Source of the DNA: Flammeovirgaceae bacterium UBA2366
Lineage (GTDB): Bacteria; Bacteroidota; Bacteroidia; Cytophagales; Cyclobacteriaceae
Assembly: GCA_002344065.1 (NCBI GenBank)
Contig: DDTK01000010.1
Coordinates: 124,001 to 188,000, forward strand
DNA: 64,000 nt
Direction of reading: 5' to 3'
Shown here in pieces: positions 15,563 to 24,762 of the stretch. The notes under the pieces are model-generated. The model was not told the origin of the DNA. It saw nothing but the letters and a program-made list of their open reading frames with translations, and searched no databases. A program made the position numbers and the translations under genes. Every line of letters starts with the position of its first letter. Position 1 is the first letter of the stretch.

Positions 15563-16405
15563 ATGAAGAAAATCATTTTACTTTTCATGCTGTGTTTCAT
15601 AGCCATGACAACCTGGGCACAGGATGGCATTACCATTTGTCACACACCGGCTACCGAAAAATTTGCACTCTTTGCTTCCAATAAAGATTTTAATATGGCA
15701 CATGCTGATCCGCTTCCGTACACACACCAGAGTTCTGTAGGAAAGATGATTACCTTTAAAACACCTGATGGAAAGGATGCCAACGGATATTTACTTACCG
15801 CTAAAGCCAAAACCAACAACTGGATTTTTGTTTTTCAGGAGTGGTGGGGATTGAACGATCACATCAAGCGTGAAGCTGAACAATTGTATAATGATTTAGG
15901 AAATGTAAATGTACTGGCCATTGATATGTACGATGGAAAAGTTACGGATAAGCGCGAGGAAGCCGGTCAATTAATGGGCGCATTTAAACAAGATCGGGGC
16001 AACGCCATTGTTCAGGGTGCCGTGAATTATGCCGGTAAAGATGCAAAAATAGGAACGGTGGGTTGGTGCTTTGGCGGTGGCCAGTCCTTGCAAGCTGCGC
16101 TTACAGCGGGCAAACAGGCTGTTGCTGCAGTGATGTACTATGGCATGCCCGAAGAAAATGTTGATCGGTTGAAAACCTTAAGCTGCGATGTGCTGAACAT
16201 CTGGCCTACGCAGGATCAGTGGATCAACAAGGCGGTGATGGATAAGTTTGAAGCCAATATGAAAGCGGCAGGGAAAAACCTGACCATCAAAGCATACGAT
16301 GCCGACCATGCCTTTGCTAACCCGAGTAACCCAAAACATAACAAGGAGTTTACAGCCGATGCCCATAAAAATACACTCGAGTTTTTTAAGGCACGGTTGA
16401 AGTAG
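15563..16405 (+). CDS. dienelactone hydrolase family protein, exported
   Basis: 280 residues with a signal peptide (ends MTTWAQ). The dienelactone-hydrolase fold is clear: Glu in FQEWWGLND, nucleophile C169 in GWCFGGGQSL, and His in DADHAF near the end. A cysteine in place of serine is normal for this family. Exported members in Bacteroidota probably hydrolyse esters or lactones; substrate unknown. It follows the DinB gene by 46 bases and may share its transcript. A strong terminator ends the unit at 16429-16459. Confidence 0.9.
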   Translation: MKKIILLFMLCFIAMTTWAQDGITICHTPATEKFALFASNKDFNMAHADPLPYTHQSSVGKMITFKTPDGKDANGYLLTAKAKTNNWIFVFQEWWGLNDHIKREAEQLYNDLGNVNVLAIDMYDGKVTDKREEAGQLMGAFKQDRGNAIVQGAVNYAGKDAKIGTVGWCFGGGQSLQAALTAGKQAVAAVMYYGMPEENVDRLKTLSCDVLNIWPTQDQWINKAVMDKFEANMKAAGKNLTIKAYDADHAFANPSNPKHNKEFTADAHKNTLEFFKARLK

Positions 16406-16428
16406 ATAGGATTTTTTAATTTAAAATA

Positions 16429-16459
16429 AGCCTGCTAAAGTGATTTGGCAGGCTTTTTC
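16429..16459 (+). terminator. rho-independent terminator
   Basis: Stem AGCCTGC/GCAGGCT (16429-16435 with 16448-16454) followed by TTTTT and, after CA, another T-run. It lies 24 bases after the dienelactone hydrolase stop. Confidence 0.85.
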
Positions 16460-16540
16460 ATTTTTTAGACTACCACTCAAAACATTGTTTGCGGAATTTC
16501 AAGCGGTAAGTGGTAGATTTAATTTATAACCCCAACGACT

Positions 16541-18553
16541 ATGAGAAATTCATTTTTGCTTATCGTGTTGTGCTTCAGTGTAGTTGTACACAGCGAAGCA
16601 CAAAATGTAAAGAAACTTCGTCTTGAGCAATCGCTCGATATGGAAACTGTAGCGGACCCACAACTTTCTCCGGACGGGTCGGAAATCGTGTACGCACGTA
16701 CCTGGATTGATAAATTGAACGACAAGCGGGAAACCGATTTGTGGATCATGAGTACGAATGGATCAAAAAATCGCTTTCTAATTAAAGGAGGGTCACCCAG
16801 TTGGTCGCCTGATGGTACCCGCATTGCTTATACCGCATCGGGTGACCCAAAGGGCACGCAGATTTTCGTCAAATACAAAGGCACTGAAGGCAGTACGCAA
16901 ATAACCCGCCTCGAAAAGTCACCATCTAACATCACCTGGTCTCCTGATGGTCAGCAAATTGCTTTCACCATGATTGTTCCTGCAAAAAATCCATGGCCTG
17001 TAAAAATTCCGGGTAAACCAGAAGGCGCCAAATGGACAGAAGAACCAAAGTTTATAAATAGTCTTGTTTATCGAAGAGACCGCGTGGGATTTTTGGAAGA
17101 AGGATATGTGCACATCTTTACTGTACCTGCAGGTGGTGGTACTCCACGTCAGGTCACCCAAGGCGATTGGGACCATGGCACCTCAGGAATTTCCTGGACG
17201 CGCGATGGTAAGGAAATTGTATTCAGCAGTTTACGAATACCTGAAGCAGAGTATGCCTACCGTGAATCGGAAATTTATGCGGTTAATGTAGCAACGGGTG
17301 TGGTGCGTCAACTTACTACACGCAAAGGTCCTGATTTCGCACCGGTGGTTTCACCTGATGGTAAACTGGTGGCCTATGTCGGTTATGACTGGACAGATGA
17401 TACCTATCGTGATTCACAACTATATGTGATGAATATTGATGGCACGGGTCATCGCTCATTAACGGCAACGCTGGATCGAAGCCCGGGAGGATTAATCTGG
17501 GCAGCGGATAATTCGGGCGTGTATTTCAATGCACAGAATGAAGGCAGCAGTAATTTTTATTTTGCTCCGGTAAAAGGAAACGTAAGGCAAGTAACACAGG
17601 GTAAGCAAATGCTTGCGGTTAACAGCCTGACAGCACAAGGAATAGCTGTTGGTACTCTTGCAGACTCAAAAAATCCCGGTGATGTTGCCAGTTTCACGAT
17701 AGCCAATCCAAAGCCGGTTCGTTTAACAAATGTTAATGAAGATGTGCTGGGTACTGTTCAGCTTGGCGATGTTGAAGAAATCTGGTACACGTCCGTTGAT
17801 GATTATAAAATTCAGGGCTGGATTGTAAAGCCACCGGACTTTGATCCGAAAAAAAGATATCCACTTATCCTGGTCATTCATGGAGGCCCTCATGCCATGT
17901 ATAACCTCGCCTTTAATTTTACCTGGCAACACCATGCTGCGGAAGGCTACGTTGTTTTGTATACAAACCCACGCGGCTCAACCGGTTACGGCAGTGCTTT
18001 CGCCAACGCCATCAAGAATGCCTATCCCGATAAAGATTATGATGATCTGATGAAAGGTGTAGACGAGGTAATCAAGCGCGGGTATATTGATGATCGCAAC
18101 CTTTTTGTATATGGAGGAAGTGGAGGCGGAGTACTTACCTCATGGATTGTTGGCCACACCGATAGATTTGCAGCAGCCTCAGTAAATTTTCCGGTTACAA
18201 ATTGGCTTTCTTTTGTAGGAACAACCGATGGTGTGAGCTGGTATAAAAACTTTGCCAAGTATCCGTGGGAAGATCCTTCTGAACATTTAAAGCGTTCTTC
18301 CTTGATGTATGTTGGTAATGTAAAAACACCTACCATGCTTATGTGCGGTGTAAATGATTTACGCACCCCTATTTCACAAACAGAAGAATATTATTCGGCT
18401 TTGAAAGTTTTAAAAGTGCCCACCGTGATGATCCGTTTTAATGAAGAGTTTCACGGCACATCATCAAAACCGTCAAATTATTTACGCACTCAGCAATACT
18501 TGTACTATTGGTTTAACCAATACAAACGAAATGGACCTACTGCATCGAAGTAG
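16541..18553 (+). CDS. S9 family peptidase (prolyl oligopeptidase type), exported
   Basis: 670 residues with a signal peptide (ends VHSEAQ), a WD40-like propeller (LSPDGSEIVY, WSPDGTRIAY, WSPDGQQIAF, VSPDGKLVAY) and a C-terminal hydrolase domain. The triad is S527 (GGSGGG), D606 (GVNDLRTP) and H638 (EEFHGTSS). It is a same-length relative of the S9 enzyme at 5731-7752, with near-identical blocks around PPDFDPKK, YTNPRGSTGYG and GGSGGGVLT. The two are thus paralogues about 10 kb apart on opposite strands. Probably a periplasmic dipeptidyl- or oligopeptidase. It is set off by terminator-like hairpins on both sides. Confidence 0.92.
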   Translation: MRNSFLLIVLCFSVVVHSEAQNVKKLRLEQSLDMETVADPQLSPDGSEIVYARTWIDKLNDKRETDLWIMSTNGSKNRFLIKGGSPSWSPDGTRIAYTASGDPKGTQIFVKYKGTEGSTQITRLEKSPSNITWSPDGQQIAFTMIVPAKNPWPVKIPGKPEGAKWTEEPKFINSLVYRRDRVGFLEEGYVHIFTVPAGGGTPRQVTQGDWDHGTSGISWTRDGKEIVFSSLRIPEAEYAYRESEIYAVNVATGVVRQLTTRKGPDFAPVVSPDGKLVAYVGYDWTDDTYRDSQLYVMNIDGTGHRSLTATLDRSPGGLIWAADNSGVYFNAQNEGSSNFYFAPVKGNVRQVTQGKQMLAVNSLTAQGIAVGTLADSKNPGDVASFTIANPKPVRLTNVNEDVLGTVQLGDVEEIWYTSVDDYKIQGWIVKPPDFDPKKRYPLILVIHGGPHAMYNLAFNFTWQHHAAEGYVVLYTNPRGSTGYGSAFANAIKNAYPDKDYDDLMKGVDEVIKRGYIDDRNLFVYGGSGGGVLTSWIVGHTDRFAAASVNFPVTNWLSFVGTTDGVSWYKNFAKYPWEDPSEHLKRSSLMYVGNVKTPTMLMCGVNDLRTPISQTEEYYSALKVLKVPTVMIRFNEEFHGTSSKPSNYLRTQQYLYYWFNQYKRNGPTASK

Positions 18554-18571
18554 ATGGGATACCTGTTGATG

Positions 18572-18602
18572 ATGGACAGTTGACAAATCGTCAATTGTCC
18601 AT
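18572..18602. terminator. hairpin between convergent genes
   Basis: ATGGACA(G)TTGAC...GTCAA(T)TGTCCAT forms a long stem with one mismatch and a short loop. It lies between the convergent S9 and CBS genes. No long T-run follows, so it may be a repeat or an RNA-stabilising hairpin. Confidence 0.45.
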
Positions 18603-18621
18603 TATCAATCTGAAATTTGAA

Positions 18622-19047
18622 TCAATACTGTTCCAGCATATACTTGATAACATCCGTAGTGGTAACGATACCCACTAATTTGCTTTCATCATCGTCAGCT
18701 ACTACAGGCAAAGAGTGAAATTCTTCTTTGGACAGAATTTCAGCCACTTCTTTTATGGTGTCCGATTCTTTCACTGCGCGTGGTTTGTGTGACATCACCT
18801 GGCCAATATTCAACATATCGAACACCGCCTCATCTACATCACCCTCGCCTGCAAACAACCCGCTAAAGGTTAAACGGTTAATATCCGTTTTACTGAGCAT
18901 GCCCACCAGTTGTGTACCATGCACCACCGGCAGGTGGCGGATATGATGCTTGAGGATGAGTTTGTTGGCATTGAGAAGGGTGTCATCCAATTGTACAGCC
19001 ACAACATTTTTCGTCATGATGGTACTTACAGGCTCGCGCTTTTTCAT
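18622..19047 (-). CDS. CBS-domain pair protein
   Basis: From ATG 19047 the product is 141 residues (MKKREPVSTIMTKNVVAVQ) and consists only of two CBS motifs (HHIRHLPVV ... LVGMLSKTDI and EFHSLPVV ... LVGIVTTTDVI). CBS pairs bind adenosine nucleotides and act as sensors of energy state. An in-frame ATG at 19083 adds 12 residues outside the domain; I consider the shorter form more likely because the sequence between them looks like promoter (GTACTTTGAGATAC). It is 51 bases or more downstream of the acyl-CoA ligase region on the same strand; no shared operon is evident. Confidence 0.85.
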   Translation of the reverse strand: MKKREPVSTIMTKNVVAVQLDDTLLNANKLILKHHIRHLPVVHGTQLVGMLSKTDINRLTFSGLFAGEGDVDEAVFDMLNIGQVMSHKPRAVKESDTIKEVAEILSKEEFHSLPVVADDDESKLVGIVTTTDVIKYMLEQY

Positions 19048-19129
19048 GGCTCTCTGATTTAGTATCTCAAAGTACCACGACAACCTTTCAAAGCGCCTGA
19101 TGAAGATCAGTTATTCCATATGATAATGG

Positions 19130-20770
19130 TCACTCCCAAACTACTTTTCCTTCGCTATGATACCACTTCGGATAATGGGGCAGATGGATTTTCTCTACTT
19201 CGTTACGCTTAACCTTTAGTGTGGGGGTCAGTAAATTATTTTCTACCGACCAGTCATCCTTCATAATAATAGCTTTCTCAACCTGCTCGTGTGATTCAAG
19301 TTCTGGATTTAGTTCGTTCAGTGTTTTGCTTATGCTGTTGATCAGGTGTTCTTTTGTTTTTGTTTTTCCACTTGCCGATAGAACGGTTAGGGCAATGGGC
19401 TGCGGAACGCCCATACCCACCACACATACCTGCTCAATATCCGGATTGCTGAGCAGTTTCATTTCAATGGGAGCAGGAGCAATGTATTTTCCCTTATCCG
19501 TTTTAAATAAGTCTTTAACCCGGCCGGTAATGGTGAGAAAACCTTCTTTCGAAATCTCTCCCTGATCACCGGTTTTTAAATAACCTTCTTCATCGAAAAG
19601 TTCTTTGGTAAGTTCAGGCTCTTTGTAGTAACCCAAGGTAAGCCCCGGACTTTTTACCCGTATTTCACCATTATCGGCAATTTTTACCGACAGCCCTTTA
19701 AGGGGTAGCCCTACGGTACCATGGCGGTTGTTATCGTTACGGTTGAAATGCGCATATACACAATCCTCTGTCATGCCATAAGCCTGCAGAATATTAACCC
19801 CTATTGATTCAAACCATTTAAGCAGATCAACAGAAATGGGTGCGGCTCCACTAAAGATTTGCTTTGCTCGTGAAAGGCCCAATCCTTTTTTGATTTTATT
19901 TTTAATAAGCGTACTCACCAAAGGAATGGCTAATAATGTGTTGAGTTTTTTCTGCGGTAACTTCTCCAGAATTTTTTCATGGAACTTGGCCCATATCCGG
20001 GGCACGGCAAAAAAATGTGTGGGTTGTGTGTCAGACAGATTTTTGGGGAACGACTCCAATGTTTCAGGAAAGGAAAAATTTCCACCCTGGTAAACACCCA
20101 TAAGTTCAACACCTAAGCGTTCGGCAATATGGCTGAGGGGTAAATACGAGAACAACGTAGGATGTTTCTGAATACCCAATTCACCGATAGCCTGCGAGAG
20201 TGTTTTGTCAAAATTGGCAACACTATGCATTACGCCCTTGGGCTTTCCGGTAGTACCCGAAGTGTACATGATGGTTAGTAACTCTTCAGGCTGCCATGCA
20301 TAGATGTTTTGAAGCGGTTCGAATTGCTTTACCCATTGCTCCCAGCTATGATCCTCGTCAATCCCGTAAGCGTTGATGCCAAGCTTTACCACGTTTGATG
20401 GGATACCCTGCCGTTGTGGGCTGTAATCATCAAGCTTTCCAACAATAACCAGCTTTGATTCACTGTGCTCCAATATCTGATGGATAGATGATGCTGTTAT
20501 AGTAGCATAAAGTGGAACAGAGACATAACCCGCCATCATAATAGCCAGATCGGCCATAATCCAATGTGCGCAGTTTTTAGAAAGCAATGCAACCTTGCTT
20601 CCTTTTGGAAAACCCAGGGATTGAATGCCGTTGGCGATGCGTCTGATCTCGTCTCCGGCTTGTTGATACGACCACGTTTTCCATTGTCCGTTAAAGGGTT
20701 GGCGAAGAAAAAGTTGTTGTGGAATTTCTTTCTCCCATTTCAGAAACTGTGCTAGCGGGCTTGAGCTCAT
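19130..20770 (-). CDS. long-chain acyl-CoA synthetase (AMP-forming)
   Basis: 546 residues of the ANL superfamily. The P-loop-like AMP motif (YTSGTTGKPKG), the A5 motif (AYGMTEDC), the A7 motif (LKTGDQGEI) and the hinge/A8 motif (ITGRVKDLFKT) are all present and in order. The DLFKTDKGKYIAP stretch and overall length fit long-chain fatty acid-CoA ligases. It activates fatty acids with ATP to acyl-AMP and then acyl-CoA, probably at the inner membrane face. It is divergent from polA across 77 bases, so both promoters lie in that gap. Confidence 0.92.
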   Translation of the reverse strand: MSSSPLAQFLKWEKEIPQQLFLRQPFNGQWKTWSYQQAGDEIRRIANGIQSLGFPKGSKVALLSKNCAHWIMADLAIMMAGYVSVPLYATITASSIHQILEHSESKLVIVGKLDDYSPQRQGIPSNVVKLGINAYGIDEDHSWEQWVKQFEPLQNIYAWQPEELLTIMYTSGTTGKPKGVMHSVANFDKTLSQAIGELGIQKHPTLFSYLPLSHIAERLGVELMGVYQGGNFSFPETLESFPKNLSDTQPTHFFAVPRIWAKFHEKILEKLPQKKLNTLLAIPLVSTLIKNKIKKGLGLSRAKQIFSGAAPISVDLLKWFESIGVNILQAYGMTEDCVYAHFNRNDNNRHGTVGLPLKGLSVKIADNGEIRVKSPGLTLGYYKEPELTKELFDEEGYLKTGDQGEISKEGFLTITGRVKDLFKTDKGKYIAPAPIEMKLLSNPDIEQVCVVGMGVPQPIALTVLSASGKTKTKEHLINSISKTLNELNPELESHEQVEKAIIMKDDWSVENNLLTPTLKVKRNEVEKIHLPHYPKWYHSEGKVVWE

Positions 20771-20847
20771 AGTTGGATGGTTTAAGGATTTACTATTTAC
20801 TCAGAAAAGTGTGAAAATAAAAGTCCTTCTTTTCTACCTTCGCCACC

Positions 20848-23568
20848 ATGAGTGAGCCCGCGAAAAAACTCTTTTTACTGGATGCCTATGCGCTGATTTA
20901 CCGCGCGCATTTTGCGTTTACCAAAACACCACGGATCAATTCAAAAGGTCATAATACCTCTGTACCTTTTGGGTTTACCAACACCCTCATGGAGGTTTTG
21001 CAGAAGCAAAAACCAACACATATCGGTGTGGCCTTCGATACATCAGCACCAACCTTTCGCGATGAGATTTTTGAAGCCTACAAGGCCAACCGTCAGGAAA
21101 CGCCAGAAGATATTCGCTATGGTGTACCTAAGGTGAAAGAAATTCTAAAGGCTTTTAATATTCCTATTCTTGAAAAAGATGGTTATGAGGCGGATGATAT
21201 TATCGGAACGCTGGCGCATCAGGCGGAAGCCGCAGGCTTTGAAGTCTTTATGATGACACCCGACAAAGACTTTGGGCAATTGGTGACTGATAAAGTGAAA
21301 CTGTATAAACCAGCCTACATGGGTAATGCAGTAGATGTGATGGGGCCGGAAGAAGTTTGTGCACGATGGGACATTGAAAATGTGAATCAGGTTGTTGAGA
21401 TGTTGGGCCTGCAAGGTGATAGCTCTGATAACATTCCTGGCATTCCTGGTTTTGGCCCGAAAACGGCAGCCACATTATTAAAAAAATACAAAACCATTGA
21501 AGGAATTATTGAACACGTTTCAGAATTAAAAGGCAAACAGAAAGAACTGGTAGAACAGTATGGCGAACAAGCACTGCTCTCACGAAAGTTGGCAACCATA
21601 ATTCTGGATGTTCCGGTAGCGTTTAAGGAAGAGGATCTGAAATATAATGGCCCAAATGAAGAGTTGCTGAAACCGATTTTTCAAGAGCTGGAATTTAAAA
21701 CGATGATGAACCGATTGTTCGGTGATTCACCAACACCGGTTGCTGCACCCAAAGCCTCGCAACTTTCCATGTTTGGCCAATCTTCATCGGAAGAAATTGT
21801 AGAGGAAAAAACTGAGCCTGTAGCAGGTGAGCATAAAAGCTTTTTGAAAGAAGGAGTCGCCTACCAGGTAATACATGATAAAGTAAATGCAAAGACGCTG
21901 TTGCAGAAACTTAAGGACAGTAAAGAATTTTCAGTTGCGGTTGCTGTATCGGATGATCATACCATCTCGGTTATTGCTTTTTCTTGTAAACCCGGGGAGG
22001 CATTTGCGGTTAACGTGGAGAATGAACAAATCCTGAATGACTTTGCATTACTGTTAGCCGATGAAACTAAATTAAAAATCGGGCATAATATAAAAGCCAC
22101 CGTACTCGCATTAAAAGATCATGGTGTAGTAGTGAGTAGTCCGCTGTTCGATACTATGATTGCCCATTACCTGGTGGAACCCGAATCTGCACACGACCTG
22201 CAAACCCTCTCAGAACTGTATTTTAATTACCGAACCATGGGCGATAAGGATGGAGAAGTTTTTGATCGCTTGTGTGAGCATGCTGACCTCGCGCTACAGT
22301 TGAAAGGTAAACTTCAGCCTGAGCTCGAAAAGCGTGGGCATTCCGGCCTGATGCGCGATGTGGAAATGCCGCTGGTACAGGTGTTGGCCAGCATGGAGTT
22401 TGAAGGAGTTACTATTGATGAAGATGTACTTTCCAAAATGTCGGATGATCTGAAAGCCGAAAGTGAGCGTGTGCAGAAGGAGATTTTTAAACTGGCAGGC
22501 CAGGAGTTTAATATAAGCTCACCAAAACAGCTTGGCGAAATTCTGTTTGAGAAAATGAAACTGGGCGATAAGCCCAGGAAAACAAAAACCGGTCAGTATG
22601 CTACGGGCGAAGATGTGCTCAACAAACTAGCCGGTGAAAGTGAGATCGTTAAAAAAATTCTTGATTACCGCGAATACGAAAAACTGCGCTCCACGTATGT
22701 GGATGCTTTACCGAAACTCATCGACAAACGAGATGGAAGAATCCATACCGACTATCGTCAGGCTGTAGCAGCTACCGGTCGGTTAAGCTCCAATAACCCC
22801 AACCTGCAAAACATACCCATCCGTACAGAAAAGGGAAGACAAATCCGAAAAGCATTTATTCCACGTGATAAAAATTTCGTATTCATGTCGGCCGACTACT
22901 CACAAATTGAGCTTCGCATTGCTGCATCGTTTGCAAAGGATGAGACTATGATTGAGGCCTTTAAAAACAAGCGCGACATCCACACCACTACAGCGGCAAA
23001 AGTATTTAAGGTGCCTATTGAACAAGTAACTCCCGATATGAGGCGAAAGGCCAAGGAAGTAAACTTTGGAATTCTTTATGGAAGCACAGCCTTTGGTCTG
23101 TCGCAAAACCTGAATATTTCACGTTCCGAAGCAGCCGAGATAATCAGTGCTTATTTTGAAGAGTTCCCGGCCATTAAACGGTATATGGATAACGCCATTC
23201 TGGAAGCGCGTGAGAAGGAGTTTGTAGAAACAATTTTGGGAAGAAGGCGATACTTGCGTGATATTAATTCCCGCAACATTACCACCCGTGGATTCGCTGA
23301 GCGCAATGCCATTAATGCACCCATACAAGGTAGCGCTGCCGACATTATTAAAATAGCCATGGTAAATATTCACCGATGGATGGTTAAAGAAGCTGTAAGA
23401 TCACGCATGATCATGCAGGTACACGATGAACTGGTTTTTGACGTACACAAAGATGAGCTGGAGTTAATTAAAGATAATGTGAGTAAACTGATGAAGAGTG
23501 CTGTGCACCTGGAAGTGCCAATGGAGGTGGAGGTGGGCGTGGGTAAAAATTGGCTGGAGGCGCATTAA
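20848..23568 (+). CDS. polA: DNA polymerase I
   Basis: 906 residues in three domains: 5'-3' exonuclease (1 to about 290, LFLLDAYALIYRAHFA and GDSSDNIPGIPGFG), a 3'-5' exonuclease-fold middle (about 340-500) and the polymerase domain (RLSSNNPNLQNIP, motif A SADYSQIELR, O-helix RRKAKEVNFGILYG, motif C QVHDELVFD). The polymerase and 5' nuclease look active. The proofreading domain does not. The motif I carboxylates are A364/A366 (FSVAVAV), the motif II Asp is T418 (GHNIKAT), and the motif III Tyr is C476, while D480 remains. So three of the four metal ligands known from E. coli (D355, E357, D424, D501) are lost. Acts in Okazaki-fragment maturation and repair. Confidence 0.97.
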   Translation: MSEPAKKLFLLDAYALIYRAHFAFTKTPRINSKGHNTSVPFGFTNTLMEVLQKQKPTHIGVAFDTSAPTFRDEIFEAYKANRQETPEDIRYGVPKVKEILKAFNIPILEKDGYEADDIIGTLAHQAEAAGFEVFMMTPDKDFGQLVTDKVKLYKPAYMGNAVDVMGPEEVCARWDIENVNQVVEMLGLQGDSSDNIPGIPGFGPKTAATLLKKYKTIEGIIEHVSELKGKQKELVEQYGEQALLSRKLATIILDVPVAFKEEDLKYNGPNEELLKPIFQELEFKTMMNRLFGDSPTPVAAPKASQLSMFGQSSSEEIVEEKTEPVAGEHKSFLKEGVAYQVIHDKVNAKTLLQKLKDSKEFSVAVAVSDDHTISVIAFSCKPGEAFAVNVENEQILNDFALLLADETKLKIGHNIKATVLALKDHGVVVSSPLFDTMIAHYLVEPESAHDLQTLSELYFNYRTMGDKDGEVFDRLCEHADLALQLKGKLQPELEKRGHSGLMRDVEMPLVQVLASMEFEGVTIDEDVLSKMSDDLKAESERVQKEIFKLAGQEFNISSPKQLGEILFEKMKLGDKPRKTKTGQYATGEDVLNKLAGESEIVKKILDYREYEKLRSTYVDALPKLIDKRDGRIHTDYRQAVAATGRLSSNNPNLQNIPIRTEKGRQIRKAFIPRDKNFVFMSADYSQIELRIAASFAKDETMIEAFKNKRDIHTTTAAKVFKVPIEQVTPDMRRKAKEVNFGILYGSTAFGLSQNLNISRSEAAEIISAYFEEFPAIKRYMDNAILEAREKEFVETILGRRRYLRDINSRNITTRGFAERNAINAPIQGSAADIIKIAMVNIHRWMVKEAVRSRMIMQVHDELVFDVHKDELELIKDNVSKLMKSAVHLEVPMEVEVGVGKNWLEAH

Positions 23569-23580
23569 AAGCACAAATTA

Positions 23581-23625
23581 ACAATTTGTTAATTACAATT
23601 TGTTAATTACAATTTGTTACCTTTG
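23581..23625 (+). promoter_or_regulatory. three 14-bp tandem repeats over the AAA ATPase promoter
   Basis: ACAATTTGTTAATT occurs at 23581 and 23595, and a third partial copy (ACAATTTGTTACCT) at 23609. Each copy has near-dyad symmetry. A perfect -7 box TACCTTTG lies at 23618-23625, overlapping the third copy, and TTG trinucleotides of the repeats fall at about the -33 distance. The ATG is at 23630, so transcription would begin about at the start codon. The layout is that of an operator array covering a promoter. Confidence 0.6.
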
Positions 23626-23629
23626 TTCT

Positions 23630-24760
23630 ATGTCAGAGCCTATAAACCCCTTTCCGATTCACGGCTATTTTGGTCCTGAGTTATTTTGCAATCGGGACGA
23701 TGAAAGAGATATGTTGATAGAGGCCGTGAGAAATGGTCGAAATATCACGCTCTTTGCTCCGCGCAGAATTGGGAAATCAGCGCTGATCCATCATGTCTTT
23801 CATTTCCTGCATCCAAAATGGAGTTGCATTTACCTCGATGTGCAGGAATCAGCATCATTTAAGGATTTTACCAACTTGTTTTTAACTAGTGTGTTGAATG
23901 GGGTAAAGCGTCAAAAAACGCTTTTCAATAAAGTTCAGGAATGGTTGTTATCTTTTCGACCGGTGCTTTCAACAAATCCACACACCGGTAGCTTTGAAGT
24001 TGAGATTGATTTTAAATCTGATGCACAACAACAAACCTCCATTAAAAGTGCTTTTCAGTTGTTGGATAGCCAAGGCCCTACCGTAATAGCTTTAGACGAG
24101 TTTCAGCATATTCATTCATGGGATGAAGGTTTTGCGGTTGAGTCTTGGCTTAGGTCGGAGATTCAACATCTGAAAAATGTTCGATTCATTTTTTCCGGCA
24201 GCCAGTTTCATTTATTAACTGAAATGTTTCAATCTGCCAAAAGGCCATTTTTTGCTAGTACACAGCCCATGAATATTGGTAAGATTGAGATGGAGCGGTA
24301 TCGGATATTTATAGGGCGTATGTTTCAGGCGCATGGTAAAGCTATCCGGACAGAAGAGATTGATTGCATTCTTGAATGGGCTGATGGAAACACGTATAAT
24401 GTGCAATTGCTTTGTAACCGGATTTTTTCAAAAGCAAGTAAAAAGGTTGAGCAAGCTATGATCGATGAATCGATTATTGAAATTTATGCGGAGAACAAGC
24501 TTTCGTACTTTGCTTTGCGAAACTCCATGTCAAAATATCAATGGCAGGTTTTAACTGCAATTGCAATTGAGGGAATGGTGTTTGCGCCTACAGCTCGTGA
24601 TTTTCTAAAAAAATATGATTTAGGAGCAGGGCCTTCTGTTCTTCGTGCCATGGAGTATCTTCTTTCGAGGGAATTGGTATACCAGTACTATCAAGATGAT
24701 GGGAAGAAATACTATCAGGTTTACGATATTATACTAATGCGCTGGCTTCAGAAAAGATAA
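23630..24760 (+). CDS. AAA ATPase with C-terminal winged helix (archaeal ATPase-like)
   Basis: 376 residues from ATG 23630 (MSEPINPFPIHGYFGPELFC). An in-frame start at 23600 would lie inside the tandem repeats and upstream of the -7 box, so I reject it. Walker A is APRRIGKS (43-50), Walker B is VIALDEFQ (D156/E157), and a sensor-like SGS follows in FIFSGSQFH. The C-terminus (YQWQVLTAIAIEG ... VLRAMEYLLSREL) is a winged helix. This is the architecture of the MNS/archaeal-type STAND-like ATPases (ATPase_2 type), whose function is unknown and which are often transferred. Some rows of the gene fall to about 32% GC. The dehydratase gene follows by two bases. Confidence 0.8.
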   Translation: MSEPINPFPIHGYFGPELFCNRDDERDMLIEAVRNGRNITLFAPRRIGKSALIHHVFHFLHPKWSCIYLDVQESASFKDFTNLFLTSVLNGVKRQKTLFNKVQEWLLSFRPVLSTNPHTGSFEVEIDFKSDAQQQTSIKSAFQLLDSQGPTVIALDEFQHIHSWDEGFAVESWLRSEIQHLKNVRFIFSGSQFHLLTEMFQSAKRPFFASTQPMNIGKIEMERYRIFIGRMFQAHGKAIRTEEIDCILEWADGNTYNVQLLCNRIFSKASKKVEQAMIDESIIEIYAENKLSYFALRNSMSKYQWQVLTAIAIEGMVFAPTARDFLKKYDLGAGPSVLRAMEYLLSRELVYQYYQDDGKKYYQVYDIILMRWLQKR

Positions 24761-24762
24761 TA

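Noticed and set aside
23581..23622. Three 14-bp repeats as a CRISPR or iteron origin
   Set aside because: Repeats are directly adjacent without spacers and too few; they coincide with a promoter, so an operator is the simpler reading.
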